A stretch of DNA of 56,221 nucleotides from a virus, in the IMG/VR virus record IMGVR_UViG_3300023184_000158, positions 1 through 56,221 of that record. One strand, 5' to 3'. Every line of letters starts with the position of its first letter. The stretch's first letter is position 1. A program made the position numbers and the translations under genes. The notes under the pieces are model-generated. The model was not told the DNA's origin, made no database searches, and worked only from the letters and a program-made list of their open reading frames with translations. Below, piece by piece: positions 1-6,979 of the stretch.

Positions 1-1
1 C

Positions 2-673
2 GTCACGACCAAGCGCGTGGCGTGGCGGTTCGTGGTGGCCGAACTCCTGTGGTTCCTGCGCGGGGAGACGAACATCCGCTCGTTGCAGCTGCAAGGCGTG
101 GATATCTGGGATGAATGGGCGGACGACGATGGTGAGCTCGGACCCGTCTACGGCAAGCAATGGCGGAGATGGGAGAACAATCATGACGGAACCATTGACC
201 AGATCGAACAGGTCATCCGGAATATCAAGGCTGATCCGCAAAGCCGCAGGCATGTGGTCAGCGCGTGGAACGTTGCGCAGCTCCATGAAATGGCACTCCC
301 TCCATGTCATCTTCTTTTTCAATTCTTTGTCTCGCAGTCTCGGTTTCTGAGCATCAAGGTCATCCAGCGCAGTGCGGATGTCTTCCTTGGCTTGCCTTTC
401 AATATCTCTTCCTATGCATTGTTGCTTGCAATTGTTGCAAAGCTGTGCGATCTTGAACCTGATTCTGTTATCATGTCACTAGGTGATGCACATGTGTACC
501 AGAATCACGTGTTGCAGATGAGGGAACAATTGTCGAGGATTCCACGGAAACGTCCTGCACTTGTCCTTCCGGAGTTCCATTCATTGGATCAGGTGTCTTT
601 GCTGGATCCAAAGGAGTTTGTGTTGAAGGAGTACGATCCATGGCCGAGTCTCAAGGCAAAGATCGCCGTGTAG
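2..673 (+). CDS. thyA: Thymidylate synthase, N-terminus cut by window edge
   Basis: This is folate-dependent thymidylate synthase, which methylates dUMP to dTMP using methylene-tetrahydrofolate in the cytoplasm. The visible 223 residues follow the classical ThyA order: VTTKR at the window edge, ELLWFLRGETN, IWDEWAD, GPVYGKQWR, then SRRHVVSAWN, the catalytic cysteine in ALPPCH, and the nucleotide-binding QRSADVFLGLPFN. The frame is open to base 2, and by comparison with the usual 264-residue enzyme about 45-50 residues lie outside the window. A GTG at 17 is an internal codon, not the start. The stop overlaps the next gene by 34 bases. A dihydrofolate reductase lies 5.5 kb downstream on the same strand, so the phage carries both halves of the dTMP cycle. 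The identification is very secure. Confidence 0.97.
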   Translation, partial: VTTKRVAWRFVVAELLWFLRGETNIRSLQLQGVDIWDEWADDDGELGPVYGKQWRRWENNHDGTIDQIEQVIRNIKADPQSRRHVVSAWNVAQLHEMALPPCHLLFQFFVSQSRFLSIKVIQRSADVFLGLPFNISSYALLLAIVAKLCDLEPDSVIMSLGDAHVYQNHVLQMREQLSRIPRKRPALVLPEFHSLDQVSLLDPKEFVLKEYDPWPSLKAKIAV

Positions 674-1704
674 CATGGTTCGAGAACTCCGTGCATCCGG
701 GGCTACGGAAAGCATTTGAGCCATTACGCGCACTGCCTACAACAAAACGTGGAATTACCGCTGACAGGATGGTTGCTTCGGGGCTTCCGTTGGATCGCGG
801 CGAATCAATGTCGGGACTGGAAAGCACTGTAACTCCAGTGGTTTATGGCAACAACAGTACACACCTGATGGAAGTGCGTCCGCAAGGGGGAGGGCAAAAT
901 GTCAATGCATTTCAGCATCATCTGGCGGCTTTGCATGCATTGCAAGATACCGGTGTCGTGCCAACATTGCACGGATATGATGTAACTTCTACTCGTGGAG
1001 CGGATCATCACATGATTCAGGAAAATCTCAGAGCTGATGAATTCAGGCCTTTTGGCGAAAAAATGCCTGATGGCCACATGGGAATCAGCACTGGGACACA
1101 AATGAGATTGGCAAAAATTGATCCAGCAACAGTGGTTCAGTCGGCAATATCCGGACTTGCCAAGATCCATGCAGCCGGATACTCGCATGGGGATTTACGC
1201 GGCAAACCTGATCACCTGTGGGTGAATCGCCAGGGGCAAGTAAAATTCATTGATTTTGGACAGGCCCGACATATTGCCGACAAGGAGGCGGGTGGAGCTG
1301 GACCCGTACAATCCCAAGCTTGGGATCGCGCGGGAATTCTGGATTCGCTTGGTAACGCGTTCAAAGGTCATCCGCAGCAAGCAGCGGTGACAGGAATGCT
1401 TGCCAAGGTGCAGGCACACATGGCTGCAAATCCCGCCGATTGGCACAGTCCCGAAAGAATGGCCACTCTTTTTCCGCCTGCTCCCCAAGCAGCGGCTCCA
1501 GCAGCGGCTCCAGCAGTGGATCCACAACGGCCTAAAGTACAGCGGCTCAGCCCCGCTTTGGCTCCTGCTCCAGCGGCTCCAGCAGCGGCTCCAGCAAATA
1601 CAACGAGACAGAACTTTTCACAAAATCCATATACAGGCAAAAGCATGAAAAAGAGCTGGTTCGAGAACTCCGTGCATCCGGCGCTACGGCAGGCAAAAGC
1701 ATGA
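640..1704 (+). CDS. Protein-kinase-like protein with tag peptide at both ends
   Basis: The 354-residue product has the core signature of the protein-kinase fold: an alpha-E-like KIHAAGYSHGDLR (residues about 176-188) with the HGD catalytic Asp, then QVKFIDFGQA with the metal-binding DFG. The catalytic loop is one residue longer than usual, and the expected Asn appears to be Asp (KPDHLWV). No clear beta-3 lysine is visible, so activity is uncertain. It may be an atypical kinase or a pseudokinase. A Pro/Ala-rich linker (about 285-325) follows. The peptide WFENSVHP occurs at residues 13-20 and again near the C-terminus (340-347), where it is encoded by a 49-bp repeat shared with the next gene. 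The start at 640 has AAGGAG eight bases upstream, inside thyA. The stop overlaps the next start (ATGA). The fold call is fairly confident, the substrate unknown. Confidence 0.8.
   Translation: MAESQGKDRRVAWFENSVHPGLRKAFEPLRALPTTKRGITADRMVASGLPLDRGESMSGLESTVTPVVYGNNSTHLMEVRPQGGGQNVNAFQHHLAALHALQDTGVVPTLHGYDVTSTRGADHHMIQENLRADEFRPFGEKMPDGHMGISTGTQMRLAKIDPATVVQSAISGLAKIHAAGYSHGDLRGKPDHLWVNRQGQVKFIDFGQARHIADKEAGGAGPVQSQAWDRAGILDSLGNAFKGHPQQAAVTGMLAKVQAHMAANPADWHSPERMATLFPPAPQAAAPAAAPAVDPQRPKVQRLSPALAPAPAAPAAAPANTTRQNFSQNPYTGKSMKKSWFENSVHPALRQAKA
676..700. repeat. 25-bp copy of tag-encoding DNA
   Basis: These 25 bases are identical to 1657-1681 and 1713-1737. They encode WFENSVHP plus flanking bases in all three places. 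Identity down to synonymous positions points to recent copying of the tag-coding DNA rather than protein convergence. Confidence 0.85.
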
Positions 1705-1738
1705 AAAAGAGCTGGTTCGAGAACTCCGTGCATCCGGC
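1634..1738. repeat. 49-bp perfect direct repeat at gene junction (1634-1682 and 1690-1738)
   Basis: Two identical 49-bp copies are offset by 56 bases. Copy 1 encodes the C-terminal tag of the kinase-like gene; copy 2 encodes the start and N-terminal tag of the next gene. The ATG at 1645 in copy 1 is in frame with the upstream gene, and the ATG at 1701 in copy 2 is the start of the downstream gene. Both lie at the same offset within the repeat. Removing one 56-bp unit would therefore fuse the two genes in frame. Confidence 0.9.
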
Positions 1739-4700
1739 ATTGCGACAAGAAGAATTTGAAAAAGGGATACTTGACTCCATCAGGTCGTGGGTCGGCGGAA
1801 AACCCGCGGCTCCTACGGCTCCGGCAAGTGTTGCGGCTCCAGAACCTGCGGCTCCTGCGGCTTCTGCAAGTGTTACGGCTCCAAAACTCCCAGGTGTTAC
1901 GGCTCCAAAACTCCCAGGTGTTACGGCTCTAGAACTCCCAGGTGTTACGGATCCAAAACCTGCGGCTCCTGCGGTTCCTGCAAGTGTTACGGCTCCAGAA
2001 CTCCCAGGTGTTACGCCGCCAAACGTGACAAGATCTGCGCTTAACAGTTCCCGTGATCGACAGCTGCAACTCCAGGATGATGGATCGCATCAGGCTGGCT
2101 TGAAATTGCTTGCAGATACCCGGAAAGAATTTGCACCGGACAAGCTTGTTCCACTCACGACAACGCAACAGTGGGCGGCATCCACAAATGGAAAAAGCAG
2201 GAACGAAGAGGATGACATCCTCAAAAAAGAGGTTCTTGCAATGCATGACCGACTTGCCCTGATGCATCGGTATTCCGGTGTTGATGGCGAAATTGATAGA
2301 AACGAGCTGGGTTCACTATTTGGAATGGCGCGAAAGGGCGGCATGCTCCCGGACGGATCACCCAGTACCGCCGGATATAAACCGACAACACGCACCCCTA
2401 CGGCATGGCAAAGCGGCACAGGTGAGATCATCCATCACGGATCGCCGAGGAATTTCCCGGGAGACCAGGTTGATCCGTCACGAATAGGAAGTGGTAGCGA
2501 TGCCGGTTTTGGACTATACGGTGTTTCAGGGTCGTTGAACAGACCGGCGAATCATTATGCGCACCAAGGAAATGGGAGGACGGCTTACGGCAGCACTGGA
2601 GAAGACACCACACCGACAGTGCACTCGTATGAAATCCCAAAAGACATGAAGGTGGCAAGACTCGACCAGCCACTGAGGCTTGACGATGATCAGCTGGGTC
2701 GGATCGCTGCGTATTTGACTGATGTCGCAAAATTACATGGAACAGAACTTAGGGATCGCGACGGCAACCCAATGCAAGGGTTTTCTGTAGAGGGGTTGAG
2801 GGCAACGCACCTTCCCGATACACCTTTTTCCGCCGAAGATGAGGAACGCACCTTTGATCAGAAGCTTTGGGGAAAACAATCAGGAAGATTTGTGCTTGAA
2901 GCCCTTGCGAAACAAGCGCTTGGGAATGCTTCGAAGGATCGCTCATCTGGCCATGTGCATGACAATCTCATCTCTAATATGTTGCAAGTTGCAGGTTTTG
3001 ATGCAAGCAGGTCCAAACACCAGGAAGACGATGGTGGTGATGTCCTGGCTGTCCATGCTGGGGGAATTCACAAGCTTATCCATCACATGTCTGAAGCTTC
3101 AGGTAGTGATACTCATGTGCAAGCAGACTCATCAAGTCCGTTCTTGCGGAAGCCACGTGACGGCATGACTCCGGAGATACAGTTTCCCGAAACACACGCA
3201 TTGATGGAAAGGGCAAAACTGGGAAGAAGCGATTGGGGCACGGAGCAGGCAAACGACCTTGTTGCTACTCTTGCGTCTTCTTTCCCGCAATTGGCAACTC
3301 CTGGCTTGCAAAACGATCCTCATAATGGAAATTCCGTCGTTGAGCACACGAAGGCTGGATTGTCTGCCATGAACACTGGCTGGGAAGGTGCACTGTACGG
3401 CATGAGTAATCCTGACGATAGAAGAATCGCACGTATTGCATACCTGTTCCATGATGTCGGAAAATCGAGCGACAGTGAGCATGAACATGAGCAGAGAGCT
3501 GCCGCGCGAGCAAGCGATGGCGCAGGCCCAGGTGAGCATCATCAGGATAAGTCATGGGATCTGCTCATGGCGCATCCGGACAAACCTCTTGAACAATTCG
3601 GATTGAGCGATGAGGAAACAGGATTGGTGCAGAAACTGATAAGCAAGCATCACGCATTCGGTGATGTTGTCCGGGCAGCCAGTTACGCAAGAAGTTCTCC
3701 GGACGACCCTCGGCGCCAAGCAGAGCTTGCCAAAGCAAAAGAACAATTCGGGGAGATTGCGGGAAACAAGCGTACGGCCCGGTTGCTGGCAAGCATGTGG
3801 CAAGCCGACGTGCAAGGAATACCGAAGTATAGAAACAACCCGGGTGAATTGCTGGGTGGATTTGAAGAGGGCGCAACCTTTGGCGACGTACGGAGACAAT
3901 TGCTCAGCGAAATGTACGTGGATCATCAAGGAGATCATCATCCCGAGAGATGGCAGAATGATGTAGTCAATTATCCCGAGGCGATCCACTCCTCGACAGC
4001 AGTCAAGTCATTTACAAGAAGAAGAAAGGGCATGTTGATGAAATCAGGAAAGGACCGCATTACCGCGCAAGTCCGGAAAGAGGAAGAGCGGCAAAAAAAG
4101 AAGATCCACAAGGAAGAACAAGCCGAGAAGCATGGGGTTGAACACGAGGAAGATCATGGCATCAGTGCGCACGAAGACAAGGTCATGAAACTGATTGCAC
4201 AAATGGGCAAGGCTATCAGGTCTCCCGGCAGTCCATATTCAAAACGAACCAGCCGCGCGGAGAATCGTGAAACGTTTGGCATGCTTGGCCAAGGGTCACG
4301 TCCCAAGACTGGTCCATATCAGCAACGGGATCTGGGTACTGAGCCAAAGATTGCAAGCATGAATGATGCTGATCCATTCACCAAATCCCAGAAGGAAGTG
4401 CTTGACCGCATGGACCGATGGAAGAAGAAGACCGAGGAGAAGCTCCTTGAAGAAGAGGACAAGCTTGTTGACCGCATCCACAGCGATCATACCGGACCCG
4501 GTGTGCCAAAGTTCGTCGGCAAGTACACCCATGGCGTGAAACAGCACGAGCAGCGCCTGAAGCGGGTCATCGACAAGTTGCGCGATGATGAGGAAGCTGA
4601 AGTCAGGGAAGAGATGGATGCACATGACTCCAGATGTTCCAAGTGCGGCAAGGATCCGTGTGTCTGTGGCAAAGTCAGGAAGTCGGAACTATCCAAAAAA

Positions 4701-5048
4701 AAACTTCAGAAATTTGACATTTCTGCCGTAGCCGAAGCAGTTCCGGATATTGTAGAAGGCTACGGTACACTAAAGGAGCTCAAGGATGGGGCACATCATC
4801 TTGCAAATGTGGTGAATGGAAAAATGAATGAAGTACAGCAAAATAATGATTACACAAATTGGGGAATCAATGTTACAAATCACCCAAACAGGGCACAACA
4901 ACAGCCTGTTGCGTTGCCAAGGGGATTTAACACTTTGAGACGTTTTACAAATGCCGTCGAGAAGGTTGCTGAACCTGGATCCATCAGCGGACCTGTTCGC
5001 AGGGTAGCCAACAAAGTTGTGCGTACTATCACAGGAAGGAGACCATAG
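1701..5048 (+). CDS. Large multidomain protein: tag, ADP-ribosyltransferase-like, HD hydrolase-like, Cys cluster
   Basis: A 1115-residue protein. Residues 1-16 are the tag peptide (MKKSWFENSVHPALRQ). A Pro/Ala linker with VTAPKLPG repeats follows (about 40-115). Residues about 240-340 carry IIHHGSPRNF and GSGSDAGFGLYG, resembling the HGS/GLY motifs of ADP-ribosyltransferase domains in phage polyvalent proteins. Residues about 545-700 form an HD domain: VEHT, LFHDVGK, then SKHH and WQADVQG, as in metal-dependent phosphohydrolases. Residues about 775-840 are highly charged and probably helical. CSKCGKDPCVC (about 977-987) looks like a small zinc site. There is no signal peptide. Multi-enzyme phage proteins of this type are known to be packaged and injected with DNA; that role is inferred here. 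The HD call is strong, the ADP-ribosyltransferase call moderate. Confidence 0.82.
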   Translation: MKKSWFENSVHPALRQEEFEKGILDSIRSWVGGKPAAPTAPASVAAPEPAAPAASASVTAPKLPGVTAPKLPGVTALELPGVTDPKPAAPAVPASVTAPELPGVTPPNVTRSALNSSRDRQLQLQDDGSHQAGLKLLADTRKEFAPDKLVPLTTTQQWAASTNGKSRNEEDDILKKEVLAMHDRLALMHRYSGVDGEIDRNELGSLFGMARKGGMLPDGSPSTAGYKPTTRTPTAWQSGTGEIIHHGSPRNFPGDQVDPSRIGSGSDAGFGLYGVSGSLNRPANHYAHQGNGRTAYGSTGEDTTPTVHSYEIPKDMKVARLDQPLRLDDDQLGRIAAYLTDVAKLHGTELRDRDGNPMQGFSVEGLRATHLPDTPFSAEDEERTFDQKLWGKQSGRFVLEALAKQALGNASKDRSSGHVHDNLISNMLQVAGFDASRSKHQEDDGGDVLAVHAGGIHKLIHHMSEASGSDTHVQADSSSPFLRKPRDGMTPEIQFPETHALMERAKLGRSDWGTEQANDLVATLASSFPQLATPGLQNDPHNGNSVVEHTKAGLSAMNTGWEGALYGMSNPDDRRIARIAYLFHDVGKSSDSEHEHEQRAAARASDGAGPGEHHQDKSWDLLMAHPDKPLEQFGLSDEETGLVQKLISKHHAFGDVVRAASYARSSPDDPRRQAELAKAKEQFGEIAGNKRTARLLASMWQADVQGIPKYRNNPGELLGGFEEGATFGDVRRQLLSEMYVDHQGDHHPERWQNDVVNYPEAIHSSTAVKSFTRRRKGMLMKSGKDRITAQVRKEEERQKKKIHKEEQAEKHGVEHEEDHGISAHEDKVMKLIAQMGKAIRSPGSPYSKRTSRAENRETFGMLGQGSRPKTGPYQQRDLGTEPKIASMNDADPFTKSQKEVLDRMDRWKKKTEEKLLEEEDKLVDRIHSDHTGPGVPKFVGKYTHGVKQHEQRLKRVIDKLRDDEEAEVREEMDAHDSRCSKCGKDPCVCGKVRKSELSKKKLQKFDISAVAEAVPDIVEGYGTLKELKDGAHHLANVVNGKMNEVQQNNDYTNWGINVTNHPNRAQQQPVALPRGFNTLRRFTNAVEKVAEPGSISGPVRRVANKVVRTITGRRP
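1872..2016. repeat. 24-bp tandem repeats encoding VTAPKLPG-type linker
   Basis: Units of about 24 bp (GTTACGGCTCCAAAACTCCC followed by AGGT, with small variants) are repeated head to tail, interrupted once by an Ala/Pro-coding segment. They encode a proline-rich linker between the N-terminal tag and the folded domains of the 1115-residue protein. Length variation between related phages would be expected. Confidence 0.8.
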
Positions 5049-5049
5049 C

Positions 5050-5451
5050 ATGTATGAATATCGTGTAACAAGACTGCTGGGCATTGTTGATGGGGATACC
5101 ATTGATGTGCAGATTGATCTGGGATTTGACGTGTCATTTACCAGCAGGGTACGCCTGAACGGGATTGACACCCCGGAGTCCCGCACCCTTGATCTTGTCG
5201 AGAAGAAACTTGGTCTTGACGCAAAGGATTGGCTCAAGCATCGTCTGGAAACGGCCAGGAAGATTGTCATCAGGACTGAGAAACCTGATTCAAGCGAGAA
5301 ATACGGGCGCATCCTCGCCACGCTCGTGGTGGATGATGAGCCGACCTCACTGAATGACCAGATGGTAAAATCTGGCTATGCGTGGGGGTATGATGGGGGA
5401 ACAAAACACAAGGATCTTGAGGTGCTCAAGAAGATACGAGGTTTGTCATGA
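5050..5451 (+). CDS. Staphylococcal-nuclease-like (thermonuclease) protein
   Basis: The 133-residue product matches the SNase fold, which cleaves DNA or RNA phosphodiester bonds with calcium. VDGDTIDV carries the first acidic residue. RVRLNGIDTPES carries the catalytic Arg, Asp and Glu set. EKYGRILATL carries the second catalytic Arg. All key residues seem intact. There is no signal peptide, so it would act inside the cell or from the virion. I chose the ATG at 5050, two bases after the upstream stop, with GGAAGGAG at 5034-5041; an in-frame start at 5017 would overlap the previous gene and adds an unlikely leader. The stop overlaps the next gene as ATGA. Possible roles are host DNA breakdown or nucleotide scavenging alongside the dTMP genes. 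Confidence 0.92.
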   Translation: MYEYRVTRLLGIVDGDTIDVQIDLGFDVSFTSRVRLNGIDTPESRTLDLVEKKLGLDAKDWLKHRLETARKIVIRTEKPDSSEKYGRILATLVVDDEPTSLNDQMVKSGYAWGYDGGTKHKDLEVLKKIRGLS

Positions 5452-6158
5452 GTGTGAATCCTTTTCCGTTGCAGTTGAGCTTGATCAAGGGGAAGAAATC
5501 GTCGTTGATCGATGATGATGACATGAACTTGCAAAAACGCGGCGGTGCTGCGGGTGCTGCCGGTGCTGCCGGTACTGTTGCCGGTGCTGCCGGTACTGTT
5601 GCCGGTGCTGCCGGTACTGCTGCCGGTGCTGCTGCCGGTGGCATCGGTGGCACGATACTAAACGCCGGGAAAGAGCTTCTGCTGGAAAAATTAAAGGAAG
5701 AAAAGGAAGGGCAATCAAAGGAAATTCCTCCGGTTGACCTGTCTACCGGTACAAGCGATAACAACGGCGTCAACGACAAGGATCCTCCAGTTGATCCTGA
5801 CGAACGCACCCTACAGCATCCGGTGGGCGTGGGTGACCGCATGAAGAATTCCTTCTTTGCGCATTCGCGGTATCCAAGGAATCCGGACTTCAGGAAATTC
5901 CTCCCGGCTGCGGCAATGGCAGCAGCTCCGGCAGTTATTGGAGCCATAGGCGAGGCCATGAAACCTCCTGCTGACATTCCAAAAATCGATCTTGGAAATG
6001 GCCAAGCATCTGCGGTCAAGTCGGGTGACGGGAAACCCCCGGGTGGTCCTCCGGGTGGTCCCCCGGGTGGTCCCCCGGGTGGTCCCCCGGGTGGTCCTCC
6101 GGGTGGTCCCCCGATGAAGCGCCGCGTGAAAACGAGATCGGGAACCGTCATCTATTAG
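5448..6158 (+). CDS. Gly/Ala- and Pro/Gly-repeat protein with internal tag peptide
   Basis: A 236-residue protein of no recognised enzyme family. Residues about 32-65 are Ala/Gly repeats (GAAGTVAGAAGTVAG). A charged helix LLLEKLKEEKEG follows. Residues about 132-150 contain KNSFFAHSRYPRNPDFRKF, a divergent copy of the WF/FF...P tag seen in its neighbours. An Ala-rich hydrophobic stretch AAAMAAAPAVIGAIG comes next, then at least six PPGG units (about 197-222) and a basic tail KRRVKTRS. Its start overlaps the nuclease stop by four bases with GAGG upstream. The composition resembles a virion-internal or DNA-binding protein rather than an enzyme, which is inference. It is a real gene because it is tightly packed between two identified genes. 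Confidence 0.75.
   Translation: MSVNPFPLQLSLIKGKKSSLIDDDDMNLQKRGGAAGAAGAAGTVAGAAGTVAGAAGTAAGAAAGGIGGTILNAGKELLLEKLKEEKEGQSKEIPPVDLSTGTSDNNGVNDKDPPVDPDERTLQHPVGVGDRMKNSFFAHSRYPRNPDFRKFLPAAAMAAAPAVIGAIGEAMKPPADIPKIDLGNGQASAVKSGDGKPPGGPPGGPPGGPPGGPPGGPPGGPPMKRRVKTRSGTVIY
5543..5650. repeat. GC-rich short tandem repeats encoding Gly/Ala
   Basis: A near-perfect unit of about 21 bp (CCGGTGCTGCCGGTACTGTT followed by G) repeats several times, mixed with shorter GCTGCCGGT units. It lies inside the 236-residue gene and encodes its Ala/Gly segment. Confidence 0.8.
6037..6112. repeat. 12-bp tandem repeats encoding PPGG
   Basis: Six or more copies of a 12-bp unit (CCGGGTGGTCCC, last base C or T) encode the PPGG tract near the C-terminus of the 236-residue protein. 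A related Pro/Gly tract with different DNA units is found at the end of the portal gene. Confidence 0.85.
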
Positions 6159-6165
6159 GATCATC

Positions 6166-6708
6166 ATGATTGAATTGATCGTCGCTTGCGCAAGGGATTC
6201 CTCCGGGAACATGATCATTGGCAACGAGAACCGCCTGCCGTGGCATGTCCCCGGAGATCTTCGCCGATTCAAGGACAAGACCATGGGTCACCCGATTGTC
6301 ATGGGCAGGAAAACGTATGAAAGCCTGCCCAGAAAACCACTTCCGGGACGCGAGAATATCATCCTTACCGGAAACAAGAACTATCTTGCAGTGCAATGTA
6401 CAATTGTTCATGATGCTGAAGCCATTATCGAGCGCTATGGAAAAACGTGGGAATCATGTTATATTATAGGCGGAGCACAACTATACGGATTGTTTCTCCC
6501 TCACGCACAACGAATACATCTTTCGTTGATTGACATTGAAACGGACGGCGACACTCACTTCCCCGTATCCTGGGAAGAGATGTGTGAGAAATTCTCATGG
6601 TTCTTTGTCGAGCAGCATGAAGGCCCGATCCGGTGGAGGGAATACATCTTTGAGCGAAGTCAACCATCCCGCACTGCTGCTGAGGTCGCAACTGAAGTCC
6701 GTCCTTGA
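6166..6708 (+). CDS. folA: Dihydrofolate reductase
   Basis: DHFR reduces dihydrofolate to tetrahydrofolate with NADPH, regenerating the cofactor consumed by thymidylate synthase. The 180 residues show the family order: NRLPWHVPGDLRRFK with the catalytic Asp, HPIVMGRKTYESL for NADPH contacts, PGRENIILT, YIIGGAQLYGLFL with the Gly-Gly pair, and IDIETDGDTHFP. It is slightly longer than the common 160-residue enzyme because of a C-terminal tail (about 165-180). AGGATC precedes the ATG. The 3' end overlaps the next gene by 59 bases. In phage T4 both DHFR and thymidylate synthase are also reported as virion baseplate parts, but nothing here shows that directly. The identification is very secure. 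Confidence 0.97.
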   Translation: MIELIVACARDSSGNMIIGNENRLPWHVPGDLRRFKDKTMGHPIVMGRKTYESLPRKPLPGRENIILTGNKNYLAVQCTIVHDAEAIIERYGKTWESCYIIGGAQLYGLFLPHAQRIHLSLIDIETDGDTHFPVSWEEMCEKFSWFFVEQHEGPIRWREYIFERSQPSRTAAEVATEVRP

Positions 6709-6979
6709 CGATCTGGCAATCCTGTCGCGTTTCCCGAAGGATTGTTCATGCCCGGATCACAATGGACCTCACGTCGTGATGCTGACTCGCAAGAAAGCCA
6801 TCGAGAATTATGCTCCCATGTTTGAAGCCTTGCGGAACATGGACATGAGTGAAGATGTGGCTGCGTTGATCAACCAGATCCTGGTGTTCTCCGAAGAAGA
6901 GCGGCATAGACAATCGATCTATATCAAGGATCTCAAGTTCTATGCCACTGATCTCTATCCGGAGAAGAAGAAAGTCTAG
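6650..6979 (+). CDS. Hypothetical protein with CxCxxH motif
   Basis: A 109-residue product (SEVNHPALLL... ending PEKKKV) of no recognised family. The likely start is TTG at 6650, inside the DHFR gene, because GGTGGAGGG lies nine bases upstream; an earlier frame start at 6530 gives an unnatural Ser/Arg-rich leader that shadows DHFR. The protein is mostly helical, with CSCPDHNGPH (about residues 34-43) offering possible metal ligands. It is the last plus-strand gene. Its TAG stop shares bases with the stop of the convergent minus-strand gene, leaving no space for a terminator. Confidence 0.7.
   Translation: MSEVNHPALLLRSQLKSVLDDLAILSRFPKDCSCPDHNGPHVVMLTRKKAIENYAPMFEALRNMDMSEDVAALINQILVFSEEERHRQSIYIKDLKFYATDLYPEKKKV

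Noticed and set aside
5426-6151. A 241-residue minus-strand open frame opposite the Gly/Ala/Pro repeat gene
   Set aside because: It is a repeat-driven antisense shadow (Pro/Gly repeats read as Gly/Pro), without a ribosome site, across several plus-strand genes that are tightly packed.
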